This document shows positions 18,418 to 28,071 of a DNA stretch of 64,000 nt, piece after piece (positions within the stretch are counted from its first letter, which is position 1; the number at the start of each line of letters is the position of its first letter). The stretch comes from Algicola sagamiensis DSM 14643 (lineage in GTDB: Bacteria; Pseudomonadota; Gammaproteobacteria; Enterobacterales; Alteromonadaceae). The position numbers and the translations under genes were made by a program. The stretch covers positions 168,017 through 232,016 of the forward strand of contig NZ_KB894496.1 of NCBI RefSeq assembly GCF_000374485.1, read 5' to 3'. Below the pieces are notes generated by a model, which had not been told where the DNA came from, did no database searches, and saw only the letters and a list, made by a program, of their open reading frames with translations.

Positions 18418-19090
18418 TGTGCTTTCATGTCGTCAAGTGTCAAAGTCTTACCGTGACGGCGATCATCAGGTTGAAGTGCTTCAAGGTTTGGACTTGGAAA
18501 TTCAAAAACAGGAACAAGTCGCAATTGTTGGTTCCTCAGGATCGGGCAAATCAACTTTATTGCACATATTAGGCACATTAGATAAACCAACATCAGGTGA
18601 ACTCCATATTAATGGCACGAATGTATTCTCTCTCAACCAAACGAAATTGGCTGACTTTCGTAATACGTCGCTTGGTTTTATCTATCAATTTCATCATTTG
18701 CTCATGGAATTTACAGCACTTGAAAATGTGGCCATACCATTGCTGATCCGGGGGGAAAGTGTTGAGCATGCAAGTGAAAAAGCAAAAGATTTATTAGTCA
18801 GAGTTGGTCTGGGACATCGTTTAACTCATCGACCGAGTGAAATGTCGGGTGGGGAAAGGCAACGCGTCTCTATTGCGCGTGCAGTGATTACATCCCCTGC
18901 GCTTGTGCTTGCAGATGAGCCGACAGGAAACCTCGACGGTCACTCTGCGTCAGAGGTTTATGGGTTGCTCTGTGAAATCAATCAGGAATTTGATACAGCC
19001 ATTATTGTCGTCACCCATGACTTGCGACTCGCAGGAAAGTTGGACAAGTGCTATCAGCTGGTTGAAGGTAAACTTGGGGTGATGGGATGA
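18410..19090 (+). CDS. lolD: Lipoprotein-releasing ATPase LolD
   Basis: A 226-residue ABC ATPase. Walker A GSSGSGKST is at residues 41-49, the Q-loop sits in LGFIYQFHHLLMEFTALENV (the LLMEF signature typical of LolD), the signature is MSGGERQR, Walker B LVLADEPTGNLD and the H-loop VTHD. It supplies energy to the LolC/LolE pair for lipoprotein release. It overlaps lolC by eight bases and lolE by four (ATGA), so the three subunits are made from one transcript. Length is typical (E. coli 233). Confidence 0.98.
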   Translation: MSSVLSCRQVSKSYRDGDHQVEVLQGLDLEIQKQEQVAIVGSSGSGKSTLLHILGTLDKPTSGELHINGTNVFSLNQTKLADFRNTSLGFIYQFHHLLMEFTALENVAIPLLIRGESVEHASEKAKDLLVRVGLGHRLTHRPSEMSGGERQRVSIARAVITSPALVLADEPTGNLDGHSASEVYGLLCEINQEFDTAIIVVTHDLRLAGKLDKCYQLVEGKLGVMG

Positions 19091-20325
19091 AAACGGGCAA
19101 GGCGCTGAGTTTTTTTCTTGCATCTCGCTATCAAAGCGAAAAACGGAAATCAGGTTTCACGAACTTTGTTTCTGCCAGTTCTATCTGGGGTATTGGCCTT
19201 GGTGTTGCAGTGATGATCGTTGGCTTATCGGTGATGAATGGTTTTGAGAAAGAGCTGAAAAACCGTTGGCTGGATATGATCCCACATGTCGAGTTTCGAG
19301 CGGTTGATGTCCCCATTCGCAACTGGCAACAGAAAGTAAGACAGTTGGAAGCAGATCATACGGTATTGCGCGCAGCACCTGCAATTACACTCAATGGTAT
19401 GCTTCAACAAGGCGCTGGTTTTAAACCGCTTCAAATCACAGGCATTGATGCGATTGATAATCATGCGATTGCACTTGAAAAATATTTATCCCCAGATGTC
19501 TCACATACGCTGACCGGAAATCAAATCATTCTTGGCTCACAGTTAGCCCAAGATTTACATGTGGACAAAGGGGATACTTTGGTGGTGCTTGTCGCTCAAA
19601 CCAACCAAAACTTTTCGACACCTAAAATGGTTGAGTTTCAGATTGCGGGGACGTTCAATATTGGCGGATTACTCGATCACTCTGCCGCGTTTATTTCTTT
19701 AGTGAAAGCCCAGGAAATACGAGGCTTAAAGCCAGGAGAAGTTACGTCTTTACAACTCAAGATTAAAGATGTGTTTGCAGCACCTCAGGTGTCACGGATG
19801 CTAGGCATGAACCTTCAGGAATATGTCTATATGTTGGATTGGCAACGTTTACATGGACACATTTACAATGATATCCAGATGGTTCGATTTATCATCTACT
19901 TGGCATTAAGTCTGGTGATTGCGGTTGCATGTTTTAACATTGTCTCCACACTCGTGATGATTGTCCGTGAGAAGCAAAGCGACATTGCCATTTTAAAAAC
20001 CATGGGGATCCACCACCGAGTGATTAATCAAACGTTTGTATTTTATGGGTTGAGAAATGGACTACTAGGAACATGCTGGGGGGGCATTGTGGGCATTCTG
20101 CTCGCAATCTATCTGCCAGATATGATGCATTGGATTGAATCCACATTTCATTTAGAGTTTTTAGATGGAAGTGTCTATTTTATCGGTTTTATTCCAAGTG
20201 ATTTCCAACCCATGGACGCAGTGGTGACTGTCCTGATTGCACTTGTGATCAGCTTTTTGGCAACAATGTACCCTTCCCGAACCGTGTTAAAGATCGATCC
20301 AGCTGTCGTACTGGGGCAAAAGTAA
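19087..20325 (+). CDS. lolE: Lipoprotein-releasing complex permease LolE
   Basis: A 412-residue membrane protein with the same plan as LolC: an N-terminal helix (IWGIGLGVAVMIVGLSVMNGFEKEL), a periplasmic domain (about 50-270) and three C-terminal helices that end MYPSRTVLKIDPAVVLGQK. Separate LolC and LolE genes, rather than one LolF, indicate the heteromeric complex of enteric bacteria and vibrios. LolE is the subunit that binds the lipoprotein substrate (family knowledge). The ATG overlaps lolD by four bases. A 10-bp hairpin follows the stop. Confidence 0.95.
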   Translation: MKTGKALSFFLASRYQSEKRKSGFTNFVSASSIWGIGLGVAVMIVGLSVMNGFEKELKNRWLDMIPHVEFRAVDVPIRNWQQKVRQLEADHTVLRAAPAITLNGMLQQGAGFKPLQITGIDAIDNHAIALEKYLSPDVSHTLTGNQIILGSQLAQDLHVDKGDTLVVLVAQTNQNFSTPKMVEFQIAGTFNIGGLLDHSAAFISLVKAQEIRGLKPGEVTSLQLKIKDVFAAPQVSRMLGMNLQEYVYMLDWQRLHGHIYNDIQMVRFIIYLALSLVIAVACFNIVSTLVMIVREKQSDIAILKTMGIHHRVINQTFVFYGLRNGLLGTCWGGIVGILLAIYLPDMMHWIESTFHLEFLDGSVYFIGFIPSDFQPMDAVVTVLIALVISFLATMYPSRTVLKIDPAVVLGQK

Positions 20326-20343
20326 CTTCACTAAGATCTGATT

Positions 20344-20372
20344 GAGGAAGTGCAATATGAACGCACTTCCTC
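20344..20372 (+). terminator. Perfect hairpin after lolE
   Basis: GAGGAAGTGC (20344-20353) and GCACTTCCTC (20363-20372) make a 10-bp perfect stem with a 9-base loop 19 bases after the lolE stop. The 3' flank GACTCTTCACC lacks a U-tract. Confidence 0.5.
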
Positions 20373-20716
20373 GACTCTTCACCTCATTGTTTGGGCGAAA
20401 GCCAACGTATTGACGACATCAGCTTTCTAAAAAATACCGTTTTGATTATGAAGTGCTCAAATTAAATTTAATAACAAAGAATGAGTTTATTAACGAAAAA
20501 TATTAATTCACCCTATTAGTTTACGCTTTATTAATCTCTTCGCTTTTTTAAAATTCCCACTTTATTCAATAGATTATATTTTATTTTTTGGTTTTTAATA
20601 CTAAAGAATTGCTTATTCATTTTTCTAATGATATATTCCTGCGCCTCGTAAACGGCGGTGGTGATAAAGTAACCACTCCCAAAGGTTATTTTATTTGTTA
20701 AATTAGGCAAGCTCCC
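20373..20716. other. AT-rich intergenic stretch before the lipoprotein gene
   Basis: About 345 bases without a credible ORF. The middle is very AT-rich; near 20645-20690 a GC-richer patch (GGCGGTGGTGATAAAG, then ACCACT) could form a short hairpin. No named operator or clear promoter was recognised. Confidence 0.3.
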
Positions 20717-22660
20717 ATGAAATATAAATTACTCTCAATACTCGTCTCATCTGCCATCGCTTTAGGTGGATGTCACTCATCACATGACAATAAAAATACG
20801 TCAACAACTCCGAAAAAAGAAACGCCGGATACGTCAACAACGCCAAAAAAAGAAACGCCGGATACGTCAACAACGCCAAAAAAAGAAACACCGGATACGA
20901 CAACAGGTACACCGAAGAAAGAAGTCGCAGTTGAAGGTAAATATCAGATTACAGCAATTGATGGCTATCTTGAAAATGCCCTTGTGATTTTGGACAAGAA
21001 CAAAGACGGTATTTGGAATGAAGGCGAATTAAAAGCAACGACGAATGCAAGCGGTGTTGCTGAATTTGAATATCAGTCAGCAGAAGAACTTTCATCAATT
21101 CAATCTGCTCAAGTTCTTGTAAAAGCGATTGCCGGGGAAACAATTGACCAGGACTCAGGTCTTGTTTTACGTGATTATCAAATGACTGCAGAACCTGCGA
21201 GTCAAGTGGTGACACCACTGACAACGTTGGTGTCCCAATATAAAAAAGATAACAGCATCGAATCGCTAGAAGAAGCAGAAGAAGGTTTAAGAAACGAGCT
21301 ATTGCTTATGGATGAACCGCTGACAGGTGACTTTATTAAAGCGTCTCAAGAATTAAAAGCGCGTTTTGTACAATTACAAGCAGATTTGGCTAAAGTCGGT
21401 CATGATGAGTCTAAGCCAGAAGAAGAAAAAGCAGATGAATTAGCAACGATTCAAAATGAGCTTCGAAAGGCAGAGTCTCAATTTGAAGCAATGAGCCAAT
21501 TGCGTGCACTTGCGAGAAACATGGTTTTGAACGCCACAAAAAATGCAGAAGGCGGAAAAGCAATCTTTACAGTTGACAATGCCAATGAAGTGATAACTGG
21601 TTTATTTAGCTTCACTGGACAGAGAGGCCAGCTAGACGATTATTCTAATATTACTGTCAACATCAATGAAGGCATCTCTGTCCTGAATTCTCCGAGAGAA
21701 GATACGATTATCCAAGTCCCATCAACCTTTGGTCTTTGGCAAAATAGCCCAGGCTATTTGGGGTCACAGTCGCTTATTCAATCCTTTGCGTCTGGCTATC
21801 AAGAAATGGTAGGCAGAACAGATCTTGCCAAAGATTTAGAGCTGATGATGGAAGTCGCTTACTTAACGCATGAGAACAAGCAAGACCAAATCGGTGACCA
21901 AGTCGAGGTTATGGAACTCGAAGATAAGTCATCAATGTTGGGAAGAGAATATCTATACTCATTCGCGGCGAGTGGATATGAGTTTGCCCTGAACAATTCG
22001 ATTCTAATGACAGAGTCCATTGAGGTAAGTGGACAAGTTGGTGATTTTACTTTCGATGAGGCAGAACTAAATCTAGGAGATGAAACCGAACAGGCTAATG
22101 CACAGCGCAAAAGAGTTCCTGTATCATTTGAACCATCATTTTATCGTTTTGGAAGCAAATGGCTGTCAAAATATGCTCTTGATGCGATAAGTCCACAAGG
22201 GTCATATAATGCTAATGTTGAATTTATTGGATATATTCACGCTATACAGGTCGAAGAGGCGCTTTCTGTCAATGCGAATGTGACATCAATGAATTTAAAA
22301 TTAGAAAATGGTTACACGATTTCTTTCCAACAGACTGTCGCTGATGAAAGTACATACGCTACACGTACTGTAAATTACAATGATATGGCTTCCATCCAAC
22401 TTGTTGATCGTGAGGACGATATTCTTGTTATCAGACAGAATAAAGCTTTGGGGGCGGCTTACCTTATTTATTCCAAAGCTGATAAGTCACTCAAGTCAGC
22501 GAGTATCGAAAGAGCTGATAGTCAAGTAAAAGTTGATTTTGATGTGGTGAATCAATCTGCAACAATTTACGCAGCTGGGCAGGCGCTCCCACTTGTTGAA
22601 GATGAAAATGGTATGCATTTTATTTTCAATGGAAAAACAGTCAATATCCCAAAACATTAA
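20717..22660 (+). CDS. Large lipoprotein with an N-terminal PKKETPD repeat linker, function unknown
   Basis: A 647-residue predicted lipoprotein. The signal peptide ends in lipobox ALGGC, giving acylated Cys19; the next residues (His, Ser, Ser) contain no +2 Asp, so outer-membrane sorting by the LolCDE system next door is expected. Residues about 28-70 are three 11-residue repeats of TSTTPKKETPD plus a degenerate fourth. A following domain has AIDGYLENALVILDKNKDGIWNEGE, with a calcium-loop-like DKNKDGxxxxxE, then VTPLTTLVS and a helical region (220-270). The rest (300-647) is beta-rich and unassigned. No enzyme motif is visible. It is a monocistronic gene with its own strong terminator. The repeat probably serves as a flexible tether from the membrane. 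Confidence 0.8.
   Translation: MKYKLLSILVSSAIALGGCHSSHDNKNTSTTPKKETPDTSTTPKKETPDTSTTPKKETPDTTTGTPKKEVAVEGKYQITAIDGYLENALVILDKNKDGIWNEGELKATTNASGVAEFEYQSAEELSSIQSAQVLVKAIAGETIDQDSGLVLRDYQMTAEPASQVVTPLTTLVSQYKKDNSIESLEEAEEGLRNELLLMDEPLTGDFIKASQELKARFVQLQADLAKVGHDESKPEEEKADELATIQNELRKAESQFEAMSQLRALARNMVLNATKNAEGGKAIFTVDNANEVITGLFSFTGQRGQLDDYSNITVNINEGISVLNSPREDTIIQVPSTFGLWQNSPGYLGSQSLIQSFASGYQEMVGRTDLAKDLELMMEVAYLTHENKQDQIGDQVEVMELEDKSSMLGREYLYSFAASGYEFALNNSILMTESIEVSGQVGDFTFDEAELNLGDETEQANAQRKRVPVSFEPSFYRFGSKWLSKYALDAISPQGSYNANVEFIGYIHAIQVEEALSVNANVTSMNLKLENGYTISFQQTVADESTYATRTVNYNDMASIQLVDREDDILVIRQNKALGAAYLIYSKADKSLKSASIERADSQVKVDFDVVNQSATIYAAGQALPLVEDENGMHFIFNGKTVNIPKH
20798..20929 (+). repeat. 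33-bp tandem repeat inside the lipoprotein gene
   Basis: Three near-identical 33-bp units (20798-20830, 20831-20863, 20864-20896) and a diverged fourth (20897-20929), each beginning ACGTCAACAAC or close to it. The period is a multiple of three, so copy-number change keeps the frame and alters only linker length. Confidence 0.9.
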
Positions 22661-22685
22661 ATAAGTTGTATGAGTTAGCAACGAA

Positions 22686-22723
22686 GAAGCACTATCACTG
22701 GCAGTGAGAGTGCTTCTTTTTTT
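22686..22723 (+). terminator. Intrinsic terminator of the lipoprotein gene
   Basis: GAAGCACT (22686-22693) pairs with AGTGCTTC (22709-22716), extended by an inner CACTG/CAGTG, and is followed by seven T (22717-22723). It is a textbook intrinsic terminator 26 bases after the stop codon. Confidence 0.93.
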
Positions 22724-22808
22724 ATCATTAAATGTAGGTATTGCTGCTACAACAAGTCGCGTGAATTCAAATCTAGGACGTGTTAGCTAACTTAAGTATA
22801 CCTAATGC

Positions 22809-24068
22809 TCAAATAGAATGAATATCCCCAGCGTCTCGGTAGTTAGCGACTTTTTCTGCGTTTTCTCGGACGACACGCGTGTTATCGTGAGTTGTATCTC
22901 CTAGTGGTAAGCCATTCATTGTATTCGTTGGGCTTGAGAGATATTTGACGCGTGTACAGGCACGTGTTGAAGGGCAGCCGTTATCGTAAGCCATCAATGT
23001 ACGATAGGACCAATCATTCGCAATCCACCCTCTGCCGTATTCAAAATAAGGGTTTGGCTCCACAAACTCATCATGATGAGCGCCAAATAAATGCGCCATT
23101 TCATGTTGCAAGGTGTACTTGTATGAGCATCCCTCGATGGGGTTGGCAATCGCAAATGCATTGTCTGCAAGGAGTGAGTCATCGGCAATCCCGCAGGCAT
23201 CAGTCGTATCTGCAATCACGATGGCAATATCTGCTTTGGTGCGCTCTCGCTCAGCTGCAACGTCATCCATGTAACCGTCATTTGGATCCTTCAGCTTGTC
23301 CAGCGTATCGTCGCTATCGTCCAATGAGCGATCGTCGGTGATCATTGTCCCGACCAAGCGGGTTTTGATATGTGATAACCCGCTGTTTTGCATTACTTCT
23401 TCAAACAGTGCCAGCTCCATTTCCGCCATAAGTTCTAAACGCGATGGTGAGATAAATGGCTCTGCTGCAAATAAAACATCGATTGTGAGGGGGTGCACTC
23501 TTTTTGTATCAGGCAAAGTGATAGATTGAGGCTGAATGTACTGTGCAGTCATGAATGCAGAAAACTCTGTCAGTGTCGAGCGCTTTGATCGTCTCAGAAT
23601 CCGTTTTGGAGCATCGGTTGGTAAGCGATGAGCAATGCCTGTGACTTCAGTGAGTTGAGATAAGCCTTGAGCTATTGCATTGAGTTTCAAGAAACGACCG
23701 TCCACTTCAATCTGACCTTCAACGAGGCCGGAACCTGCGGTGATCAGTAACACCCGGTTTTTTGCTTGAGGATTTTGCGCATTGGTGACATAGCCTTGCC
23801 AGCGTGTATTGCCTCGTTCAGTCCAAGTGAATTGGTCGAGCTGGAAGTGAAGCAATTGACCTTGAAATTGAATTTGTAGCTGATTGGCACCATTTTGAAT
23901 GCCTTTTGCATCAATGGATAGCCGCTCAGTGGTGTTTGATAACACCTGAGGAGGGAGTTGTTCATAAGCGGTTGCCTGTCCTGATGTTGTTTTCGGTGAA
24001 GCGGTTGAAGTCATTGACGAGAGGCTGCATATTACTGCGGAAGCAATTGCAGTTTTTATTGGATTCAT
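22809..24068 (-). CDS. Secreted reprolysin-like zinc metalloprotease (metzincin)
   Basis: A 419-residue exported protease. After a signal peptide (MNPIKTAIASAVICSLSSMTSTA) come a propeptide-like region and a catalytic domain. The zinc site reads HEMAHLFGAHHDE with His322, His326 and His332 and general base Glu323, that is HExxHxxGxxH; the Met-turn is RTLMAYDNGC. Together these define a metzincin close to the reprolysin/M12B-like bacterial group. Several Cys (DACGIADD, EGCSYKY, NGCPSTRACTR) suggest disulphides in an extracellular enzyme. Start: ATG 24068 with AAGGA seven bases upstream. Substrate unknown; it could digest host or environmental protein. It is separated from the next minus-strand gene by 179 bases, so it has its own promoter. 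Confidence 0.87.
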   Translation of the reverse strand: MNPIKTAIASAVICSLSSMTSTASPKTTSGQATAYEQLPPQVLSNTTERLSIDAKGIQNGANQLQIQFQGQLLHFQLDQFTWTERGNTRWQGYVTNAQNPQAKNRVLLITAGSGLVEGQIEVDGRFLKLNAIAQGLSQLTEVTGIAHRLPTDAPKRILRRSKRSTLTEFSAFMTAQYIQPQSITLPDTKRVHPLTIDVLFAAEPFISPSRLELMAEMELALFEEVMQNSGLSHIKTRLVGTMITDDRSLDDSDDTLDKLKDPNDGYMDDVAAERERTKADIAIVIADTTDACGIADDSLLADNAFAIANPIEGCSYKYTLQHEMAHLFGAHHDEFVEPNPYFEYGRGWIANDWSYRTLMAYDNGCPSTRACTRVKYLSSPTNTMNGLPLGDTTHDNTRVVRENAEKVANYRDAGDIHSI

Positions 24069-24247
24069 AAATACATCCTTAATTTCCTTTGAGTAATGCG
24101 AACTTATCGACGTTATCCGTGGATAAGTAAAGGCACGCTATCATATAGGGATTGGATAACAAATACTAACATTTCATGAACTTACGAATATTTTTAAATC
24201 ATTCTTTTGTGTGGTTTTTGCTGTGAGGTGTGTATTTCACGGTGTGG

Positions 24248-25465
24248 TCATTGAAGCATGATGAGCACTTTCTCAACATTCACGCCGACAGTGATGGCAC
24301 CAATGGGAGATTGTGTTGCGGGATCAACGAGAGTAATACTGATTTGTGATAAAAACATACGGGTAGATTGATCAAATTGGATATCATCAATGAATGTTTT
24401 AGCGTTGCCTCTTTCATAGGTATTTTTGAATTTTGCTTCATCTCCTTGCCAATAGTCCGATGTCACTTTACTTTGAGCAACATTGAGGCCTTTGTTATCC
24501 ATGATAAAAATTTCTTGATAGAGTCCTTTCGAGTTTGCTTCAACTTGCTTCAAATAAAGAGACACAGGATTACTGAGTACCTTTTTGATTAAGGGGCCGC
24601 CCCCTATCTTTGCTTCTTGACGCCACTGTTGATCCAACTTCATGATTGAATCTTGAGCAAGTTTCTGGTGATCTTCATTTTGTTTTTGGATGTAAGAAAG
24701 AATAGTTTGTGTGGAAGCGAAGGCTTTGATCTGTTTTGCTATCTGATGGAGCACATCAAGTTCTTGCTGAGATAAAGTCAGTCTTTTCTTCTGGCAGGCA
24801 TAAATTCTATCATTAAATTTATCTAAGAATGTAGGGTTTGTCAGCAAGTATTGCAAAGAAAAATAGCACCCCACAGCGGTGTATTTATGAAATATTTTTT
24901 GTACAGATTTAAATTCTGCTGGAAGGTGTGCAAACTCTTTTTCGACGGATGTCTCACGTGCTAAAAAAGCAGTGACCCTCTGGCGGCTGAGCAATTTGTA
25001 TAATTGATGGATAGAATCAACGGATACGATTTGCGAGTAATGATTTAATTTCAACCAAGCTTCTTCATTACTGTCTTTCAGGACGCCGATGGGTTTGGTT
25101 GTCTGATTGATATCAAATGGGGACAGCGTATACCAATTCCATTTGTTTAAAGATGTTGGTGCAGAAAACTGTACATTTTGAATATGGCCAGCTTCAGAGA
25201 TGATGCTAAAAGCGCCGTCAACGCGACCACTCGAGACCATTTTCTCACAAGATTGTCTTGGAGATAGCTCAATTTGGTATTCCAGGTTTAGCTGATTGAA
25301 AATACAGTCGATTTCTTGTACTGATCCGCCTGTGAAAAAGCTATTGTTTTTTTCCAAATAAGATTGAGGCATTGCCGTACAAAGGCGTAGAGTAATTGAT
25401 GAGCTTTCGAAGCCCACGAATAAGAAGAGAAACAAAGCGATCAATCGGGTGCAGTTACGGCTCAT
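24248..25465 (-). CDS. Periplasmic fusion: family-3 solute-binding domain plus PDC/Cache-like sensor domain
   Basis: A 405-residue exported protein with two sensor-type modules and no visible output domain. After a signal peptide (RLIALFLFLFVGFESS) residues about 25-240 resemble a bacterial extracellular solute-binding protein family 3: TLRLCTAMPQSY, a basic/Cys-rich pocket, SSGRVDGAFSI and VQFSAPTSLNKW. Residues about 245-405 match the PDC-type sensor found as a stand-alone protein in marine gammaproteobacteria: ILSYIQKQNEDHQKL, LYQEIFIMDNKGLNVAQSKVTSDYWQGDEAKF and a final GAITVGVNVEKV. No C-terminal membrane helix is present, so it would be free in the periplasm or bind a membrane partner. 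No kinase or transporter gene adjoins it. Function unknown; the domain reading is moderately sure. Confidence 0.75.
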   Translation of the reverse strand: MSRNCTRLIALFLFLFVGFESSSITLRLCTAMPQSYLEKNNSFFTGGSVQEIDCIFNQLNLEYQIELSPRQSCEKMVSSGRVDGAFSIISEAGHIQNVQFSAPTSLNKWNWYTLSPFDINQTTKPIGVLKDSNEEAWLKLNHYSQIVSVDSIHQLYKLLSRQRVTAFLARETSVEKEFAHLPAEFKSVQKIFHKYTAVGCYFSLQYLLTNPTFLDKFNDRIYACQKKRLTLSQQELDVLHQIAKQIKAFASTQTILSYIQKQNEDHQKLAQDSIMKLDQQWRQEAKIGGGPLIKKVLSNPVSLYLKQVEANSKGLYQEIFIMDNKGLNVAQSKVTSDYWQGDEAKFKNTYERGNAKTFIDDIQFDQSTRMFLSQISITLVDPATQSPIGAITVGVNVEKVLIMLQ

Positions 25466-25542
25466 ATGTTGATGCTAAATCCTGTTTACTGCTCAAATTT
25501 TAGCAGAGTTTGGGATAAACTGCGTTTTGGTGAGAAGATGAG

Positions 25543-25565
25543 AGCCCTGCGAGTAGTGCAGGGCT
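25543..25565 (-). terminator. Hairpin after fadE
   Basis: AGCCCTGC and GCAGGGCT form an 8-bp perfect stem with a 7-base loop, eight bases downstream of the fadE stop on the minus strand. The following CTCATCTTCTC is pyrimidine-rich but not a true U-tract. Confidence 0.55.
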
Positions 25566-25572
25566 TTCAATT

Positions 25573-28029
25573 TTATGCTGCTTTTGTACCGGCTTTCTTG
25601 TCTTGTTCAACAAGTGATTTGTTCGCAGGCAAATCCATCGGATCGAAATCATCGACGTTGATGGCTCTTAAACGACCTTGCTCAGCTCGGCGAAGGAGAT
25701 CTGCATCTTCCTGGCTGATGACCTTCAGCTCAAGACCTTTTTCTGCAACCTCATTCAGGCGATAGAACGGTAGGCGTTCTCCAGCTTCACGGCAAACTTT
25801 CTCGAAGATAGGCTCACACGCGATGATGTCTTCCAGTGTTTGCTCCAGCATCCCAATCGGGTTGTTTTCAACACGAGTGAGATAGACACCTGTCGCTAAG
25901 CGATTTCTCGCCTCAGATGGTGTTTGCAGTAAACGAGAAACTTTGTGATCCAACATATCAGAAGGGCGCTTGATGCGTTTTCCGAATGGGAAGATCACAA
26001 GCTTCATGAAGCGTGCAACAATGGCATTTGGGAAGTTATTGACAAGCTCATCCAGTGCCTCTTGTGCGCGATAAAGGTTGTCTTCACAAGCCCATTGCAT
26101 CAGCAATTTATCGCCTGCTTGGCGACCATCATCATTGTAGCGTTTCAGGGTTGCTGAAGTGAGATAAAGCATACTTAATACATCACCAAGCCGCGCTGAG
26201 ATCCGCTCTTTGCGTTTTAGCTCACCACCAAGAACACCCATTGCAACATCAGAGAAAAACGCAAGCGTTGCACTGAAACGAGACATTTGTTGGTAATAAC
26301 GCTTGGTTTCGTCTTTAAATGGTGTCTCTGCAAAGTGCGCGTTGGTTATCCCATGCCAAAATGTTCTGAAGAAGTTACTGATTGCGAATCCAATATGGCC
26401 GAATAATGCACCATCGAAAGCATCAACAGCTTCGCGTTCATCAGACATTTGCGCTGCGTGAAGTTCAGGTAATACATAGGGATGGCAGCGGATTGCACCC
26501 TGGCCATAGATGATCATGTTTCGGGTCAAGATGTTTGCACCTTCAACAGTGATCGCAACAGGTGTTCCTTGATAGCCACGTGCCAGGTAGTTTTCTGGTC
26601 CCATCATGACACCTTTACCGCCGTGGATATCCATCGCGTCATTGATACCAGTGCGGACACGTTCTGTCAGATGATATTTTAAAATCGCAGAAATGACAGA
26701 AGGCTTTTCGCCTAGTGCAATTCCGGTCGTTGAGAGGGAGCATGCAGCATCAGACATATAAGCATACCCACCTAAACGAGCCATAGCTTCTTCAACGCCT
26801 TCCATTTTACCGATAGGTAGTTTGAATTGACGACGAACACGGCTATAGGCCCCCGTGGTTATAGCTGCTGCTTTTAATCCACCCGCTGAGTTTGACGGCA
26901 GTGTAATCGCACGACCGACAGACAGGCATTCAACTAGCATACGCCAGCCTTGACCGGCCATTTTTTGGCCGCCAATGATGAAGTCAAGGGGTACGAAAAC
27001 GTCTTCGCCTCGTGTTGGGCCATTTTGAAATGGGACATTGAGCGGGAAGTGGCGACGTCCAATTTGAACACCTGGTGTTGAAACTGGAATCAACGCACAA
27101 GTAATACCGAGATCTTCCTCAGAGCCAAGGAGACCATCCGGGTCACGTAATTTAAACGCTAGGCCTAGCACAGTTGCAACTGGCGCAAGTGTGATATAGC
27201 GTTTATTCCATGTCAGGCGCATACCGACAACTTCTTTACCTTCCCATTCGCTTTTACAAACAATCCCGTAATCAGGAATTGCACCTGCATCAGAGCCTGC
27301 TTCAGGGCTGGTGAGGGCGAAACATGGAATTTCTTCACCTTTTGCGAGGCGTGGAAGGTAATGATCTTGTTGCTCTTTTGTTCCATAATGCTGAAGTAGT
27401 TCACCAGGCCCCAATGAGTTTGGCACACCGACAGTACTCGCTAAAACAGTGCTTTTTGTGGAAAGCTTTTGAAGAACACAAGATTGTGCATAAGCTGAGA
27501 AGTCTAGACCACCATATTCTTTTTTGATAATCATGGCGAAAAATTGATTGTCTTTTAAATACTGCCAGACTTCCGGGGATAAATCAGCGCGCTCATGGGT
27601 TGTATCCCAGTCGCTGATCATGGCAAGGACTTCTTCACATGGACCGTCGAGAAATGCCTGCTCTTCAGCACTTAAACGAGCCTTCGGAATGTTATGTAAT
27701 TTATCCCAATCAGGATTACCACGAAAGAGATCGGTTTCCCACCATGTTGTGCCTGCATCGAGGGCTTCCTGCTCGGTACGAGACATTTGTGGCATGATCT
27801 TGCGATACAGTTTGAGTATCGGTTTTGTCATGTACTGTTTACGAATGCTAGAGACATTTAATGGTACAGCAATCGCCAAGAAGACCAGCCAAGCAAATGA
27901 CCCAACGATGTCATTCAATGTTCCAAGGATCATGGCTGCGACAGCAACCCCAGTAAAGGTTGTCAGTTTTGCACGGTGATAGGCAAGAATACCCATCAAG
28001 ATGATAAATATCGACCAGAAGATAAGCAT
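25573..28029 (-). CDS. fadE: Acyl-CoA dehydrogenase FadE
   Basis: An 818-residue membrane-associated acyl-CoA dehydrogenase of the long FadE type (E. coli 814). Two N-terminal hydrophobic segments ([30 protein letters not shown]) precede the dehydrogenase body. Conserved stretches include [57 protein letters not shown] and [21 protein letters not shown]. It catalyses the first, FAD-dependent step of fatty-acid beta-oxidation. Start: ATG 28029 with AGGAG six bases upstream. A FadR-like operator lies 26 bases before the start, which would repress it without exogenous long-chain fatty acids. It is monocistronic, with a hairpin downstream. Confidence 0.98.
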   Translation of the reverse strand: MLIFWSIFIILMGILAYHRAKLTTFTGVAVAAMILGTLNDIVGSFAWLVFLAIAVPLNVSSIRKQYMTKPILKLYRKIMPQMSRTEQEALDAGTTWWETDLFRGNPDWDKLHNIPKARLSAEEQAFLDGPCEEVLAMISDWDTTHERADLSPEVWQYLKDNQFFAMIIKKEYGGLDFSAYAQSCVLQKLSTKSTVLASTVGVPNSLGPGELLQHYGTKEQQDHYLPRLAKGEEIPCFALTSPEAGSDAGAIPDYGIVCKSEWEGKEVVGMRLTWNKRYITLAPVATVLGLAFKLRDPDGLLGSEEDLGITCALIPVSTPGVQIGRRHFPLNVPFQNGPTRGEDVFVPLDFIIGGQKMAGQGWRMLVECLSVGRAITLPSNSAGGLKAAAITTGAYSRVRRQFKLPIGKMEGVEEAMARLGGYAYMSDAACSLSTTGIALGEKPSVISAILKYHLTERVRTGINDAMDIHGGKGVMMGPENYLARGYQGTPVAITVEGANILTRNMIIYGQGAIRCHPYVLPELHAAQMSDEREAVDAFDGALFGHIGFAISNFFRTFWHGITNAHFAETPFKDETKRYYQQMSRFSATLAFFSDVAMGVLGGELKRKERISARLGDVLSMLYLTSATLKRYNDDGRQAGDKLLMQWACEDNLYRAQEALDELVNNFPNAIVARFMKLVIFPFGKRIKRPSDMLDHKVSRLLQTPSEARNRLATGVYLTRVENNPIGMLEQTLEDIIACEPIFEKVCREAGERLPFYRLNEVAEKGLELKVISQEDADLLRRAEQGRLRAINVDDFDPMDLPANKSLVEQDKKAGTKAA

Positions 28030-28054
28030 TTAATTCTCCTAAAGGCTTTCATTT

Positions 28055-28071
28055 TAGAGGTCAGACCACTT
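28055..28071 (-). promoter_or_regulatory. Predicted FadR operator upstream of fadE
   Basis: Read on the minus strand, AAGTGGTCTGACCTCTA fits the FadR consensus AACTGGTCnGACCTGTT at most positions, including the core TGGTC-n-GACC. The position, 26 bases before the fadE start, matches FadR repression of fad genes in enterics and vibrios. The regulator gene is not in the window. Confidence 0.72.
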
